Source of the DNA: Osmia lignaria lignaria
Taxonomy: Eukaryota > Arthropoda > Insecta > Hymenoptera > Megachilidae
Length of the DNA stretch: 64,000 nt
Assembly (NCBI RefSeq): GCF_051020975.1
Contig: NC_135043.1
Span: 4,030,001 to 4,094,000, forward strand
Direction of reading: 5' to 3'
The notes beneath the pieces are model-generated. The model was not told where the DNA came from, ran no database searches, and was given only the letters and a program-made list of their open reading frames with translations. Of the stretch, positions 36,171 to 49,573 are shown piece after piece (within the stretch, counting starts at the first letter, position 1; every line of letters begins with the position of its first letter). Both the position numbers and the translations under genes were made by a program.

Positions 36171-38317
36171 CCTTGTTGTTTTTTATTTATTCTGAAATCA
36201 TAATTAATAATCATAGATTAATAATGAAACTTCAATTGCAAACAAAACAGATTGATTATATAATTAAAAACATTCATAACTTCATTTTTACTTGAAAATA
36301 TATTAAAAATGGAAGGAATTCATGATTTTAAAGTATTATAAACAAATATGGAAACACCTTTCATAATTTTAAATGTTCTGTATCAAACTATTATACAATC
36401 TATATAAATTTAGTTGTGATTAACATATCAAATATTTTTATAAAGTAATATACTAAATATTAAATTGAAAATATTTAAATTTTACATCTTTTACAATTGT
36501 TATGCAACATGAATACTAAAAAGCATAATATGAAGTATTACAGGAAACAAAGTATCATGAACTCATTTTAAGATGAATTGAACAATAATAATAATCAATT
36601 AATAAAACAAGTTTTATCAACCAAACAACTTGCAATATAATGTAATAATAAAATGTAATAAAAGGTTGTATAAGTATATAACTGATACAGTTTCCCAAAT
36701 ATACTTCATAATTTTCTTTAATAATTAAGAAATTTGGAAAGAATTGCAGAATTATTTTTATCGATTACTATATGAAATATAATCTGTCATGAACAATGGA
36801 TTATAACAAAATTTATGAAAATGATGTTAATATTAGTATTTCAGGCAAATAATTAAATGAGAATCAAAGTCATGCTTTAATCAAAATTTTAAAGCAATTA
36901 ATATAAAAATTATTATACTAGAATGAAAGATAAACATAAAACATAGAACTGTTCAATTTTTCACAATATGTTTTGAAACGTAACACTATGAACATTTTAA
37001 TAACCATCTCTTTATACATAGAAAGTCCATTGATATTTTTAATTAAAATTTTGAGGCAATAATAAAAAATGTTGCACTTGATTACATAAAAATTAAATAT
37101 AACAGTAAAGAACACCTTTGATAGAATGTAGTAAGGACTATTCAAAATTTCAAAAAAGTTGTTTATTCTTCTGATATTACAAATAAGGAAAAAAGAAAGG
37201 TTTAGCTATAATTGGATAGAAGAATTTTATAAAACGTTTACAAGAAAAGCTTAAAACGCAAAAAGCTTGAAAAAGCTTTGAAATGATGATTGGAGAGAAA
37301 ACGAACACGTTGTAGAAGTACGATCTAACCAAAGATTCAACCCGGCTGACAGTTGACCGATTATTAAATCCTTTCAATAGAAAATCAAGTGGAAAGTCTA
37401 ACGAAAGTCGAATTACCTTCGAGGACGAGTTTACTGCGGATTTTTGATCGTTTTCCTCAAGAAGATGGCGCGAAAAGAATTGCGTGCGGTTCGTCGTCGA
37501 AGTTGCCGACTCTCGAGGTGAGTGGAAAAAATTACGAATACCGAACTGCCCTCTAATAATTTCGTTCCTTATTCTCGAGACTTTTTTAACACACGTTTTA
37601 CAAACTTGTTCGAGTAATCACAAATGGATCGGTTAAACTCACCGTGAAAAAAGGAGAACAGATTGGAGATACTCACATGTGATCAAAATGGACACTCTAA
37701 CCAGAAGAGCTGGCTGCGCTTGCGCGTACCGCTAATCGGCGACAGGGGGCCACCCGAATAGATCCACGGATTCCGGCTAAAAGTCTGTCATGTGGGGGTA
37801 AAGTTGATGTGAAATTTTATGCCAGTTGGAAGTTAGGCATAATACGCAGGCGCTATTTAACTGATGTTTAGTTAAATTTGGTACTTTATTGATATGTACT
37901 AAATCATTAATGTTTCTATTGTACTATAACAAAATAAAATTTATTCTCGTGCTCGTTTTATTATTGTATTAAATGTATGTATCAAACAGGATATATGTAT
38001 ATGTATACATGTTACATACACAAATAATAAAAAAAATATAGTTTTAAAAATCTCTTTCCTTAATCGTCAAGAATGTAAAATTATTATTTAAATTATAGAT
38101 TTCTTAATTTTACAATCAGGACTTCTAGCAATTGATTAATATTAAATAAGCTTTCATAAGATTAACATTTTTTCATAATTACTTATTCTGTATTGTATTT
38201 ATAATAGAAGTTGGTCATATACTAATTAATTCATATAAAATCCATTAACAAAACAATTTATTATACAGGTATACTGTAAAAAGAGAAATGTATTTAATTA
38301 AAAATATATCTAATAAA
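36171..38317. other. eIF5A 5' intron and promoter, UROD 3' flank
   Basis: 36190-37416 is probably the intron in the eIF5A 5' untranslated region. From 37417 to about 37480 (minus) lies a likely first untranslated exon ending in a GTAATT donor. The GC-richer segment at 37430-37520 is the likely promoter. 37540-38317 is intergenic, with a short GC-rich patch at 37690-37790. No further coding region. Confidence 0.5.
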
Positions 38318-39811
38318 TTATACTGAATGAACACCTTTAATAAATGAAGCAACAGATGTAATTGGTGTGTCTGGTAGAATGCCATGTCCCAAATTAGCAA
38401 TGTATCTGGTTTTACCAAATTTCATTGCCAAATCTCGAGCTCGATTCATTATTTCTTCCTGTATAAAGAAAAAAGAAATAAAAATTTTACAATAACATTT
38501 AATAAATTTAAATAATATATCAACCTCAGAAGCATATAATGCACATGGATCTAAATTTCCTTGTAAAGTAATATCAGAACCCAATTTTTTCCTTGCTTCT
38601 ATAGGATCTACAGTCCAATCTATGCCTAATACTTCATAAGCTTTTGATTTTGCTAACATTTCTAAAGAATTCATTGTTGCACCTTTAGGAAAAGCAATCT
38701 GAAAATTATCCAATAATTTAGCACTATACAAAGTAAAGAATAAACTAACGTCAATGTATTACAATATTGACTTCATTTACCATTGGTACTTCAGAAATAT
38801 TTTTTTCCTTCAGTTTTTGTCTCACTTTTTCACTGATCTGTTTCAAATATTTAAATGAATAATTCTGAAATAGTTCGTCGTTTAAAAAGTCACTATGACT
38901 TTCAAATACCTGCAACAACTATAAACAAAAAAGAAAAGTTACAATTTATAATCAAATTAATGTCTTTTATTTTTATTTATTTATTATACCTGTGCTCCAG
39001 CTTCAACTTGCATCACAAGATAGTCCACTATGACATTTGTAATCAGTTGTAGAAGTGTGTGAGAATCTTCTGGATACTTATACAACCATCTTCTGGCTTT
39101 TGTCATTGTTGAACTACCTCCACCTTGGATCATGTAGCTCATTAGTGTCCACTAACAATTCATAAATATGAATACTACCAAAAATATCTGTTTCATAATT
39201 CAAGTTTTACAACTATGTGATTTGTAAAATTTAAAAAAAGGTATTCTACTCACTGGTGCACCAGTGAAACCAATTAATGGCACTTTTCCTTCTAGTTTAT
39301 GTCTTGTTAAAGTTATAGCCTCTCCAACATATTTTAAATCTTTTGCCACATCAGGTTTAATCAATCTACTTAAATCTGATGGCTCATTTAGAGGATTAGG
39401 TAAAACAGGCCCCTGTAATATAAGTGAATTCATTTACTGCATAATAATGAAGAATAAGTAATGCTGAATCATCTGTTGCTGCTTTTATACTATTTTACAA
39501 ATTATTAAACATACCGTTCCAGGAACCATTTCAACAGTCAAACCCATTGCTTGTGGAATAACAAGGATATCAGAGAAAATAATGCTAGAATCTAAGTCAA
39601 ATCGCTTTATAGGTTGTAAAGTAACTTCACAAGCCAAAGCTGGTGTTTGACAAACAGAAAAGAAGTCATGCTTTGATCTGACTTCCTGAAATTCTGGAAG
39701 ATATCTTCCAGCTTGACGCATTATCCACACTGGAATATGTTCTACTGGTTCCCCACGTGCAGCTTTCAGAATCAAATCATTTTTTAATGATGGAAATTCT
39801 TCTTGAACCAT
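38318..39811 (-). CDS. Urod: uroporphyrinogen decarboxylase, 356 aa (possible 21-residue N-terminal extension)
   Basis: Cytosolic heme-pathway enzyme that converts uroporphyrinogen III to coproporphyrinogen III. Coding exons: 39811-39515, 39412-39254, 39151-38990, 38918-38781, 38698-38525 and 38458-38318, all in phase. The substrate-binding signature PVWIMRQAGRYLPEF is present, as are SDILVIPQAMG, the GFTGAPWTLMSYMI block, FESHSDFL, QGNLDP and NLGHGILP. From the chosen start the length is 356 residues, usual for insect UROD. The exon opens with an acceptor 9 bp before this ATG and the frame stays open. An upstream exon (40504-40451) starting MNFLCNARHF joins in phase, adding 18 + 3 residues if used. 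The gene is divergent from SSRP1 across about 130 bp. Confidence 0.95.
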
Positions 39812-40504
39812 TGCTAGTGTCTGAAAAGAAATGGTACTTAAACATATACATTACAAAACAAATGATCATTATTAAGTTATGCAACAATGCAATGATTTTA
39901 GAAACACAAATTCTAAAACAAGTAATCTATAAACTTATATAATTATTATAAAGATTGCAAGATCATTTCATACTTTCAATTATTTATCACTGTCTACTTA
40001 CAATGTAACAATTATAAAAATCTGTAACACTAAACTTGTGAAACGGTTTATAATTGTAGTATTCAGGCTTTTTATATTTTTTGTTATAGTGTAGTAATTT
40101 TAATATATAATAAAAACAGGTAAACAATCAAAATTCAATTTCCTAACTTATCTGTTCATTTCAGTATGAATTGCATTTTCAATACACGGTGCATCCTAAA
40201 GCAAAGATTTTTCTATCTGAAACTCTATCTTCTATGACTAAGTTCACCAATCAAATTTGTTAAATATTGCAGTTATGCAGTTTTAACATTAAGATTTCAT
40301 TAATTTTCATGCTTGAAATTTGAAGTTACATATACAAATTGAATTATTAAATGTAATTAAGTGTGAAATAGTAGTGAAAATTTAAAAAACAATATAACAT
40401 TGTATAATTCCCTAGCTTTTTAATTATGATGTTGACCAATTATATTATACCTTCACAAGAAGACTGGAGGGAATAAAGTGGCGCGCATTACACAAGAAAT
40501 TCAT

Positions 40505-40631
40505 GTTTTGAGTTTCATTCTTTGTTGTTTCAGAGAAAGAAAAAGCGGCTAACCATCAACGTTTAAAGTGTAAGGTTATGCGTTTGGCTGGTGGTTAATA
40601 AATAAGCAATCCTTTTTGATCATATTTAAAG
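40505..40631. promoter_or_regulatory. compact bidirectional promoter, UROD / SSRP1
   Basis: The first UROD exon (minus) and the SSRP1 start codon (plus) are separated by only 127 bp, so transcription of both must begin here or within overlapping exons. No TATA box is evident. The segment contains gcggctaaccatcaacg and ggctggtggtta, weak inverted echoes of each other. Confidence 0.5.
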
Positions 40632-43600
40632 ATGGATTTTTTAGAATATACAGATGTACTTGCAGAAGTAAAAGGAGCTATGGTAAATAACATATTACAT
40701 TGTTTCATAATTATAATGTATCATACCTATTTCTGATTTTATTTTTAAATTATTGCTTATGTAAAGTTGTAAATTTGAATTCAGTTATAGTTTAATTATT
40801 CTATTATTTCTTGTTGTTATTATATTTTGTATTTCTTTTATGCAGACTCCTGGAAGATTAAAACTAACAGACCAACATTTGATTTTCAAAAATCAAAAAA
40901 CTGGTAAAGTAGAACAAATTTCTGCATCCGATATGGAAATGGTAAATTATCAGAAATTCATTGGTACTTGGGGTCTTAGAATATTTCTTAAGAATGGGAC
41001 TTTGCATAGATTTCGTGGCTTCAAGGAAGGAGTGAGTACATAACTCTCGTATAAAGTTTATCAATGTTCTAATTATTGTATTTTTAATGAAATATATTTT
41101 CTTTAGGACCAGGAAAAGATTGCAAAATTCTTTACCCAGAATTATAAAAAAGACATGTTAGAAAAAGAACTTAGCCTGAAAGGTTGGAACTGGGGCACTG
41201 CTAGATTTAATGGCTCTGTTCTGAGTTTTGATGTTGGTCATCATACTGCTTTTGAAATTCCACTTTATGATGTTTCTCAGTGTAACACTGGGAAGAATGA
41301 AGTTACCCTAGAATTTCATCAGGTTAATTAACAGAATATTACAGTGCTATGTTTGAAATTGTTGAGATTTATATACCTTTATTAATAATAAGAATTTAGT
41401 TTAATTCTTCATATCAGTATTTTAATAATATTTTTTTTTAGAATGATGATGCTCCAGTAAGTTTAATGGAAATGAGGTTCCACATTCCAGTTAGTGATAG
41501 TGCAGATCAAGATCCTGTAGAAGCGTTTCATCAACAAGTTATGGAGAAAGCATCTGTTATTAGTGTTAGTGGAGATGCTATTGCTATATTTAGGGAAATT
41601 CAATGTCTCACACCACGGTATGTGTTTATAATAATAAATAGTAGCACTAATCTAAAGTAATTTAACTTACTAATTTTCTCATTTCAGTGGTCGTTACGAT
41701 ATAAAGATATTCCAATCATTTTTCCAATTACACGGTAAAACATTTGATTATAAGATTCCAATGTCAACTGTTTTAAGGTTGTTTCTTTTACCTCATAAAG
41801 ATAACAGGCAAATGTATTTTGTGGTAAGTTTTCTATATAATTGCTGTTACTTCTTATATTTTAACCAGTTTATTAATAGTAATATTTTTTCAGGTCAGTT
41901 TGGATCCACCAATTAAGCAGGGTCAAACTCGTTATCACTATTTAGTATTATTGTTTAATCAAGAAGAAGAAACCTCAATTGAATTACCTTTCTCCGAGTA
42001 TGTAAAGATTAATTGTTACCCTGTATATTAAATGCCTTCATGAAATTTTAATGACAATGAAATACATGATTTCATTAAAATCATATGCTGTCTTATAGGA
42101 AAGAACTAAAAGAAAAGTATGAAGATAAATTACCGAAAGAGTTATCAGGACCAACTTATGAAGTGATGGGTAAAGTGATGAAGGTGATAATTAACCGAAA
42201 GCTCACTGGTCCTGGAAATTTCGTCAGGTAAATTTATATATAAGATATTAAAGTTATCATATACTATATAGAACTTACCTACATATTCGTTTTATTATAA
42301 TTTTCAGTCATTCTGGTACTCTAGCAATTAGCTGTTCCTTCAAAGCAGCTGCAGGATACCTGTATCCTCTAGAAAGAGGTTTCATCTATGTTCATAAGCC
42401 TCCAATTCACATACGATTTGAAGAAATAGCATCAGTTAATTTTGCACGTGGTGGAGGTTCCACCAGATCTTTTGATTTTGAAATTGAATTGACTAGTGGG
42501 GTTGTTCACACATTTAGCAGTATTGAAAAAGAAGAATATGGAAAGCTTTTCGATTTTATTACCTCGAAGAAGCTACGCGTTAAAAATAGAGGCAAGAGTG
42601 TAAGTATCCATTTATAAATATCCTATAATATCAATTAAATACTTATGTCTTTTTCTTTGTAATAGGATAAATTGAATTATGACAATGATTTTGGAGATAG
42701 TGATCAGGAAGATGAACCAGATGCTTACTTAGCAAGAGTTAAAGCAGAGGCACAAGAAAGAGATGCAGAAGATAATCAAGATTCTGAAGATGAATCCACG
42801 GATGAAGATTTCAATCCCAATCAAGTAAAGCTCTATTACAATTAAAATTTTGTATTAAACCTTGTTATAATTTTGCAAACTAAGTGGTGGCTATATACTT
42901 TTTGTGTAGGATGAGAGTGATGTAGCAGAAGAATACGATAGTAATCCTAATAGTTCAGAAAGTGAAAATGATTCAGATGCTTCTGGAAAAAGTGAGAAGA
43001 AAGAAAAGAAAGAGAAGAAGGAGAAAAAACAAAAATCTGCCAAAACAGTAGTAAGTATTACAATTTGATGTTATTTGAATATTAATTTCTAATTTGAAAT
43101 TTTGTAATATGTATTATTTTCTCAGTCGGAGAAACCCAGAAAACCGAGAAAGCAAAAGAAAGAAAAAGATGCAAACAGACCCAAACGACCGCCAACTGCG
43201 TTTATGATCTGGTTAAACAGTGCTCGAGAAAAAATTAAAGCAGATAATCCTGGAATCGCAGTTACAGAAATAGCGAAGAAAGGAGGAGAAATGTGGAGAG
43301 AACTTAAAGATAAATCTGTAAGCCTTCATAACTACATTAGATATACTGACATTTAGATTTCGTTTTATTTTAATGGTGTTTGTGAACATTTTTTAGGAAT
43401 GGGAACAGAAAGCGGCAAAAGCAAAGAAAGAATATGCTGCTTCAATGAAAGAATATGAAGCTAGTGGAGGTGGACAAAAAGAAAAGAAAGAAAAGGTTGA
43501 GAAGGCAGAAAAGTTAGAAAAGGCAGACAAGAAAAAGCCTGATAGTAAAAAAGAGGTTGTTAAACCTATAGCCGCACCTAATTATAAGAGCAAAGAGTAT

Positions 43601-43984
43601 ATTAGTGAAGATGAAAGCAGTAGTGATGAAGATACTAAGGTAAAATAATAATTCGATATTCATCTAATACATTATTTATATTAAATGTGTGTGTAGAAAT
43701 CTGAGAAGAAGCATTCAGACGATGACGTTGAAGCCGATAAAGGAAAGAAAAAAGGAGATAAACGTCCTACGGTAAATAATACAATTTCCTTATATTAGTC
43801 GGAAGTAACTTCCTGTAAATAATATTTTTTGGTACTTGATTCAATCCTACTAATTATTTTATAGGAAGACGATGATAAGAAGGCGAAGAAGAAAAAGAAA
43901 GAAGAGTCTGATGAAGGAAGTGACGAAGAAGCTATTGAAAGCACACCACCTTCAAGTGATGCAGAATCTGCAGATAGTGATTGA
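40632..43984 (+). CDS. Ssrp: FACT complex subunit SSRP1, 739 aa
   Basis: Histone chaperone subunit that, with SPT16, reorganises nucleosomes during transcription and replication. Fourteen exons join in phase: 40632-40682, 40846-41031, 41107-41322, 41442-41617, 41688-41823, 41894-41997, 42099-42227, 42308-42599, 42666-42824, 42910-43050, 43126-43317, 43397-43639, 43697-43771 and 43865-43984. The N-terminal half contains the Pob3-N/PH-like modules (GWNWGTARF, FEIPLYDVSQ, GRYDIKIFQSFF, RSFDFEIEL). Residues about 431-500 are strongly acidic, and a lysine-rich block follows. One HMG box occupies about 548-615 (RPKRPPTAFMIWLN to EYAASMKEYE). The tail alternates lysine-rich and acidic runs and ends DAESADSD. 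Domain order and length match insect SSRP1. Confidence 0.97.
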
Positions 43985-44617
43985 TTAATTTCTTAAAATT
44001 CGGAAGTTACAGCTGAAGTTTTCCTGTATATACGTATCATTAATATTTTCAAAAATATTCAAATATATTCTAAATTTCATACTTTTTAAATTATAAGATA
44101 TGAATATTTAATAGTTTGATTCTTTATATTTTAAACCGAGGTAATATAATTTTCGATTTAAGTTGATTTGATATCTATTTAAATAAATGACAATTAAAAT
44201 TTATAAATATTGTAATTAATAATTACACCTACAATTATTTAATAAAATATTCCTATCCTCATCTTAGAACAATAGCTCTCAATTTTGTAAAGAATAATAT
44301 TTTATAGTAATAAAATATAACAAACTTATTTAAATCAAGTTTGCAAAATATGAAAGACATAGAACTGCGAAGTTTTGGAACTGATACTCGAAATATTACT
44401 CGAAGTATAACTGAATCTGGTTATTAGAAACAACCTGTATATCACTATGTATTTATAGCTCATCTGAGCACTTGCTATTTTCAAAATTTATAGGTTAGGA
44501 TGTATTTTTTAATTATTAAGAACCAACAAAATTATAAATAAATTAGTTTAAATTGATTTCAATTTTCAAGTAAGTATAGAAAATCTTACTTGTACATAGA
44601 TTTAATATTTTTTAAAA
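43985..44617. other. intergenic, SSRP1 3' flank
   Basis: AT-rich spacer between two plus-strand genes. No motif recognised. Confidence 0.6.
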
Positions 44618-45595
44618 ATGGATATCAGACAAAGTACAGGGTTTTATGATTTGTGTGTAAATGTCCAAGAAAGCAATGTGCAAAATTTACATTTCATTTT
44701 ATCAAAATTATATGAATATGGATTTAGAACAGTAGCATTAAACACTAACCTAGATGAAAGTGTTCTTGTAACAGACAGAAAGAAGAAGAAGAAAAATGAT
44801 GAAGGAGAAGCATCTCAGAACACTATTCCTGAAACAGTTGATATAGAAAGTATAAGAAAACAATTTGATGGAAAACTGAAAGTTTTTAATCGTATCACAT
44901 TTCTGTGTGCTGATCCTGCAAAGACACATATACTGAATCATTGTCCAGCCTTAAAGAAATATGATTTATATGCCTTTGCTCCAAAATCACAAAATGCCTT
45001 ACAGTTTGCATGCACTCAACTAAATGCAGATTTAATTACACTAAGACCATCTTTTGTAACTATGAAACTGAATAAAAAGTTATATGAACAAGCTATTGAA
45101 AGAGGGATACATTTTGAAATACAATATGCAGATTTGTTAAATGTACAATCTAGAAAGCTTGCTATTCATTACTCTCATCTTTTCCATACCTATGGGAAAA
45201 GCAAGGTATACAAATATTCATTTTATTCATAAGAATAAAACTTGATAAGAAAATTGTTAATTAAATATTTTTATTTAGAATGTAATATTATCCAGTGGCT
45301 GTAATAATATTAGAACAATCAGAAATCCGTATGATCTAATAAATTTATCATGCTTACTTGGTTTGAACGAGGTTAAAGCTAAAGCTTCGGTATTACATCA
45401 ATGCAAAAAGCTTCTTTTAAAAGCAGGTATAACATATGAACTTCCATCCCGTAAAAACAAATCCTAAATTTTCTTGTTTTCTTTTTAGAAAGAAGACGTA
45501 GAGGAAAGGCTGCTTTCATTATTGAAGAACAGGAAGAAACAATTAGTGACACTAACGAAGACAACATAAGAATTTCAAAACGATTAAAATTATAA
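44618..45595 (+). CDS. Rpp30: ribonuclease P/MRP protein subunit p30, 280 aa
   Basis: Protein subunit of nuclear RNase P and RNase MRP, which mature tRNA 5' ends and rRNA. Three exons join in phase: 44618-45205, 45279-45426 and 45489-45595. The TIM-barrel-like RNase P p30 fold is recognisable: FYDLCVNV at the start, YGFRTVALN, FNRITFLCADPAKTH, YDLYAFAPKSQNALQFAC, the DLITLRPSF strand and ERGIHFEIQYADLL. The second exon holds the SSGCNNIRTIRNPYDLINL block with GLNEVKAKASV. The C-terminus is basic (ERRRRGKAA, KRLKL). It converges on GM130, with stops 252 bp apart. Confidence 0.95.
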
Positions 45596-45847
45596 GCAAT
45601 ATTTAAAAGATAGATACTTTTTATATTGACATTACTGGTATTACATGTTTAAGCTTAAATAAAGATTGTATCTTTTTTAATAAAAAAGAATGATCGTTCT
45701 TAAAGAAAATATTCCCTCTTCATATCAGTCATTTACAAATTATAATTAGTATAATTTTATCTTATATACAATAATATTCTACAGATCGTTATCGATTAAA
45801 AATGCTGTATTAATATCTTATATTAAAGATATAGGATACACATTTTT

Positions 45848-48800
45848 TTATACTGTTAGTAGTTTACCAGAACACCAAGGGCATGGATGGAAATTTGGTT
45901 CGAACAAACAAGAGTCCTTACAATCTTTTATGTCTGTTAAAACATCTAGAATTTCCGAAATATTTTTGTTTTCTATTTGCTTATCCACTGTTTCTTTACT
46001 TTTCATTGTAGTTACGGTATCATTACTCGAATCCGTCTCTGAAAAATAATATGTAGCAAAATCTTTTACTATATTATTAAAACAGCTATTTTAAATATAT
46101 TTTAAATTTGATTACATTTTCCTTAATTTATTATTTATCTCTGTAAAATAAAAAATGTACCTGTTTCAATTAGACGTTCAGTTCCATTGGAATGTATATA
46201 CTCCTTCCTGAGAAAATCAATGACTAATATTTTTAACTTATGTAATTGCTCTTGCTGTTGATTTCTTTGCTCAAGTAATTGTCTAAACATCTGGTCTCGT
46301 TCTCTTGCTCTACTTTGCAGAACTGCTCTTTGTTTCTGATATAATGTTATGTATTCTCCTAAAAAAATACACCGAGTGTAAGAAAAGAAAAACAAAATTA
46401 ATTATTCAGAATTTACCTATTGTTTCTGTTTCACTTTGAAGTTGTAGAACAAGGTGTTCAAGCTTCTGTTTCTCTTCCGTAAGTTCTGCAACTCGTTCCA
46501 TCGTTTCTTTAAATCTTTGTTCAAGTTGTTTAACAGGTTCTATCGCTGTAACATTATTTTCTTGTTGCCGGCCCGAATCAATTTCTGTTTCTTGATTCAA
46601 TGTATTATTTACGTTTACAAAATGTGAATCGTTTTGGTTAATAGTACTATCTTGACTCTTTTCTTGTAATTTATGTATAAGTTCTTGTTTTTCTTTTTCT
46701 AATTTTTCTATGGTAATCTAAAACGAAAGTTAAAAATTTATTAATTTCAATAAATGTAGTTGAATTTAAGAAAAAATAATAATTACCAAAGCATTTTGAA
46801 GCTCTCGTTGAAAAGTATCAACATGATGCGACTGTGCTTGATAATGTTGCATTTGATCTGCTATCTGAGCACTTTGAAGTCTTTCTTTTTCAAGTTCTTC
46901 AAGAGCAGCTTCCTTTTCCTTGAGTTTCTCTTTCAGTTCTTCTAATTCACTTTCTACCTTATTTAATTGAGCATTTAATTTTCGTCCTATTGAACGCTCT
47001 CCTTGAAGTTGTTCAGTCAAGTCTAACTTTGCATTGCTCTTAAAAATTATATTGAAATATCATTCATTTCTTATTTATTAAATATTGTATCAATTACAAA
47101 AATACGCTTACTAGAGAAACGAAAGCATTTTCCATGTCAGTTAATTGTTCCTTCAATTGTCGATTTTGATGAACTGCTCTGGATGCTCCTACTTGTTCAC
47201 TTTGAAGAGCATTAGCTAATTTTTTTACTTCTGCTTCTTGATTACTTAACTCACGTAAATCATTTAGTTCTTTTGTTAACATTTCTATTTGTGAATCCTA
47301 AATATGCAAAAAAGCATGATTTCTGTATTTGAATTTGTTATCCGAGTTTATTATTACAGTATTCATTTCCAAGTTTCTTGTTTATAATTAACTGGTCGAT
47401 AAATTTATACTACTATTTGTAGTTTTTATCACAGTTTTAAAACTGAATAAATTACCAGGTAAAACTTACCTTTTCTGAAAGTGTAATATGAAGTCGTTCT
47501 TGTTCCAACGTAAGTTCGTCTATATTTTTTAGTAAAGTATCAATTTGACCCTTCTGAGTTTGTAAAGGTAATAAGCTTTCTACTTTTTCTCTTTCTTGTT
47601 GCACTTGTTGCTCAAGTTCTGATAATCTCTGTATATAACTTTGTTCTTTTAATTGTAAGTCTTCTATAGTTTTATTTTGACCTTTTATCTATGATCGAAA
47701 TAAAAAAATTAATACAATTTGAAAATAACATAACAAACTAAATTTATAATCTTCAATGATTTTTCAAAATATAGTATACCTCATCTAATAATTTAGCTTG
47801 TTGCGTATCTAACCGTTTAACATAATTTTGATACTGTTTATTAGCTTCATCTTTTTCAGTACTAATAATTTTTAGAGATTCTTTAGCCTGTGCTAATTCT
47901 TGTTCTAAAAGAACCATTGCATGCTTATCTTCTTCTGTTGGTGTAGTACCCTTCAGCTGTTATAAAATAAAAATAAAAGTTACATATCTTTTCATTAATA
48001 ATAAATGCATATGCAATACCTGTTGTATTCTAAGTTCACTTAATGAAAGTAGCGCTGTTTTCTCTTGGAGTTCTTGTTGGACAGCAATTAATTCTGTTTT
48101 CTTCAAATTGAATTTTTGTTTCAACTCTGATACTTCTAAATCTAAATCTTCATTCTCTTTCTTCAGCTCAAAATATTTTTTATCGAAAACCTCGATTTCA
48201 GATTGAAACCCACGAACATTTTTCTTTAATTCTTCGTTACTATCTTTTAAAGTGGTCACTTCTTTTTCTAATTCAATTATACGGACGTGAGAATTTTTTA
48301 ACTTTCCCGTCATCTCTTCTACCTCTTCTAAGGAAAATATTTCAGGTGCTTAATTGTTTTGAAACCAATGATGTTTAAATAATACAAAGCTAACCTGCGT
48401 TTTGTCTAGCAGTTTGCTGAGCTTGATTAAGCGCAGCAGATAGTTCTGCCTTTTCTGCTATTAATATTCCAGTTGTTTGAGTGTGAACTTGAAGTTGTTC
48501 TTTTAAAGGATTTAATTCACGCGCCAATTGCGTTTGAAATTCTGCTTCTCTTGTCTCTAATTTGGTTTCTAACTCCGAAATTCTGCTACGCTAATCAATG
48601 TATTAAAATACGTTTAAAACAATTTCATTGTAAACATATTGTTATTAAAAATTAAATATTAGATTATAAGCACATAGTGAAATCACATTTCCATTATTAT
48701 AAACTTTTACGCATACTTACAGCAAAACTAAGCTCTATATGCAATTTGGTAGCAATCTTTTTCTGTTCTTCTAAATAGGAACTCAAAAATTGATTACGAC

Positions 48801-49573
48801 ATACTAAATCACAGTCTAAATTTGTTTCTACCAATTCAGAATCATTGGTTAAAACATTCTCAACTGCAGAAGCCATTTCTAAAAGATGTTCCTTCTGTAC
48901 TTTTGGAAAGTCATTTAGCTCCATTTTCTTTTCAGCTTCCACTTTTGAATTAATTTCTTGGGTCTCTTGCAAAAGATTGCTAGTTCTTTCCACAGAATGA
49001 TGTACTTCTTTATGATTCATTATATTTTGTGTATTTGTCATTGGAGCTGTAGGTGTTGTTTCATTTCTTTGATGATCCTCATTAACCACATGCGCATTGT
49101 TGTTAGGAGCTTCTGCTATTGACATAATATTTACAATTTCTGAATCAGATTTATTAACTTCTGCATTTTGGCACTAAAAATTAATAAAATTCATGTTAGA
49201 AAATTTTTATTCTGATTCTTTCAAATTATTAATAATTATTATATTACACGAGTATAAATATGAATTAATATTATCATAAACAAACCATTATTACAATACA
49301 CCTTTACCTTACCTGTAAAGATAACAAATTTATTGGATGTTGTTTTTGTTTGGTAGAACCATCTTGCATCTTGCTCAGTTGAAATTTTCTGAGCTAATAA
49401 AACAAAATTGAATTTTATCAAATACAGTACTTATAAAGTAATATTTTAATAAATGCGAATATTTTAATATAAAATAATTATTGCAAAAAAAGTACTAGGT
49501 AGCTGTCAGTAATTTGAAAAGTTAGTACCTTCTTCTTAGCAGCCAACAATTTCTCGCTTTTACTTAAATTCAT
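45848..49573 (-). CDS. GM130: golgin GM130 (golgin subfamily A member 2), 868 aa
   Basis: Cis-Golgi matrix coiled-coil tether that binds GRASP65 and vesicle tether p115. Twelve exons join in phase: 49573-49529, 49393-49313, 49173-48721, 48590-48395, 48327-48020, 47956-47780, 47688-47470, 47297-47112, 47038-46787, 46717-46417, 46358-46161 and 46038-45848. The N-terminal basic motif AAKKKLRKFQ (11-20) corresponds to the p115/importin-binding start of GM130. Residues about 120-190 include ELNPLKEQLQVHTQT and IAEKAEL, blocks shared with vertebrate GM130. A long coiled coil fills most of the protein, with NRQLKEQL and ETETIGEYITLYQKQRAVL as further family blocks. The C-terminus has a CPWC pair and ends KLLTV, a hydrophobic tail fitting GRASP PDZ-type binding (inference). 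It is divergent from PSMD3. Confidence 0.93.

Noticed and set aside
37464..37517. Plus-strand ATG frame (MARKELRAVRRR start) followed by a GTGAGT donor
   Set aside because: No downstream exon could be joined. The segment is better explained as the eIF5A promoter/first-exon region read on the opposite strand.
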